Source of the DNA: Desulfurococcales archaeon
Lineage (GTDB): Archaea; Thermoproteota; Thermoprotei_A; Sulfolobales; WANQ01
DNA: 5,431 bases
NCBI GenBank assembly: GCA_027043985.1
Contig: JALUDQ010000061.1
Span: 1 to 5,431 of the forward strand
Direction of reading: 5' to 3'
The notes beneath the pieces were generated by a model. The model searched no databases and was not told the DNA's origin. It saw only the letters and a list, made by a program, of their open reading frames with translations. A program made the position numbers and the translations under genes. Positions 4,757 to 5,431 of the stretch are shown one piece after another; positions within the stretch are counted from its first letter, which is position 1, and every line of letters starts with the position of its first letter.

Positions 4757-5431
4757 TTGAAGATAGGTGGAGTAGCTAGTCTAATAGTACAGAACTTTGA
4801 GGAGAGAGTCTATGAGGAGTTACGTAATCTAAGTGATGAGATATTATTACATACTGATGATAGCCCACTATACGATAAAGATGAAGTCTCCTCTAGTTTT
4901 ATTGGAAGCAACATGGTCTTGGAGAACCGTTTGGGGAGCACTATATCAATGATTACAGCCTACGGCATATCAGTAGAAGGATCTAGTAGCTCATTACACA
5001 TTAATTCTATAAGCAATACATTGGGTTCTAAGAAGCCTTTCCCACTCATTATAACTCCTAAGAGAAACGTGAAGACTAGGGGTAGAATCTTCCAGCGAAT
5101 ATACGAGCTACTAACAGCCCTGCATGCAATAGACTATGAAAGCCACCTCTTCTTCAACTGGGATTATAGTGAATTCCTAAGCGATATACTTGTTTTAGAG
5201 GACACCTTGTACTATAAGCTCTTAGGAAAGGTGAATTCTCCAGATGTTGGACAAGAAATTTACCAGCATATTAACCATCATTTGTATAAGCTCTTAGAGG
5301 ATCTTAGAGAGAATATACCAGCTGAGAATGCTCGTGAATCCTTTAGAATTCTAGTAGACTTATTACCCAAGACTTATAATGACTTATTTGAGTCAATAGC
5401 TTCTATGAAGATATTTACTGGTAACGAGTTC
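4757..5431 (+). CDS. Unknown soluble protein, C-terminal end cut by window edge
   Basis: The frame is open for 225 codons to the right edge with no stop. I do not recognise the family. It has no signal peptide, no membrane segment and no cysteine. The first 30 residues look helical (VQNFEERVYEELRNL). A central part (about 44-106) is rich in Ser, Gly and Thr and probably beta-structured, and the rest (about 107-225) looks like a helical bundle with many aromatic and acidic residues (for example SHLFFNWDYSEFL at 129-141). An internal run, HINHH (171-175), is His-rich but matches no metal motif I know. TTG 4757 is chosen because it has a Shine-Dalgarno site and is the first ATG, GTG or TTG after the in-frame TAA at 4688-4690. 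Codon use resembles the neighbouring genes, so it looks native and coding. Its role is unknown. Confidence 0.78.
   Translation, partial: MKIGGVASLIVQNFEERVYEELRNLSDEILLHTDDSPLYDKDEVSSSFIGSNMVLENRLGSTISMITAYGISVEGSSSSLHINSISNTLGSKKPFPLIITPKRNVKTRGRIFQRIYELLTALHAIDYESHLFFNWDYSEFLSDILVLEDTLYYKLLGKVNSPDVGQEIYQHINHHLYKLLEDLRENIPAENARESFRILVDLLPKTYNDLFESIASMKIFTGNEF

Noticed and set aside
4833..4860. C/D-box-like motifs (GTGATGA and CTGATGA) suggesting a guide RNA
   Set aside because: No terminal D box follows at the right distance, there is no flanking stem, and the bases encode Ser-Asp-Glu and Thr-Asp-Asp in a solid reading frame.

Overview
The window looks like a piece of a hyperthermophilic or thermophilic archaeal chromosome, most likely Thermoproteota (Crenarchaeota). 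The reasons are a short archaeal-style PurA, a malate dehydrogenase whose active-site wording resembles my recollection of the Sulfolobus-type enzyme, heavy AGA/AGG and ATA codon use, frequent TTG and GTG starts, TTTAAA-like box A promoters, and several genes placed to be read from leaderless or nearly leaderless mRNAs. I cannot name the genus from this sequence. It holds four complete genes whose ends are clear, one complete gene with a choice of two starts, and two genes cut by the window edges. I see no tRNA, rRNA, CRISPR array, insertion sequence or phage gene.

Left part (1-1848, minus strand): two housekeeping genes. Adenylosuccinate synthetase (purA, cut at the left edge) lies downstream of a malate/lactate-family dehydrogenase that I call malate dehydrogenase. 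A 123-base gap between them holds two overlapping inverted repeats, a T6 tract on the mdh strand and a candidate purA promoter, so they are probably separate transcripts.

Middle part (1849-4048, plus strand): after a divergent intergenic region of about 250 bases come three envelope genes in a row. The first is a small secreted beta-rich protein with a clear signal peptide. The second has one N-terminal membrane anchor and a glycosylation-rich outer domain with exactly two cysteines. The third is a four-helix membrane protein. The overall character resembles archaeal surface-filament or TasA/camelysin-like beta-sandwich proteins with accessory membrane proteins. This cassette is the best candidate in the window for a little-described system, but the filament assignment is inference.

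Right part (4035-5431): an HD-superfamily phosphohydrolase on the minus strand overlaps the tail of the membrane gene by 14 bases, stop to stop. From a shared 98-base divergent region, an unrecognised cysteine-free soluble protein starts on the plus strand at a TTG codon and runs off the right edge.
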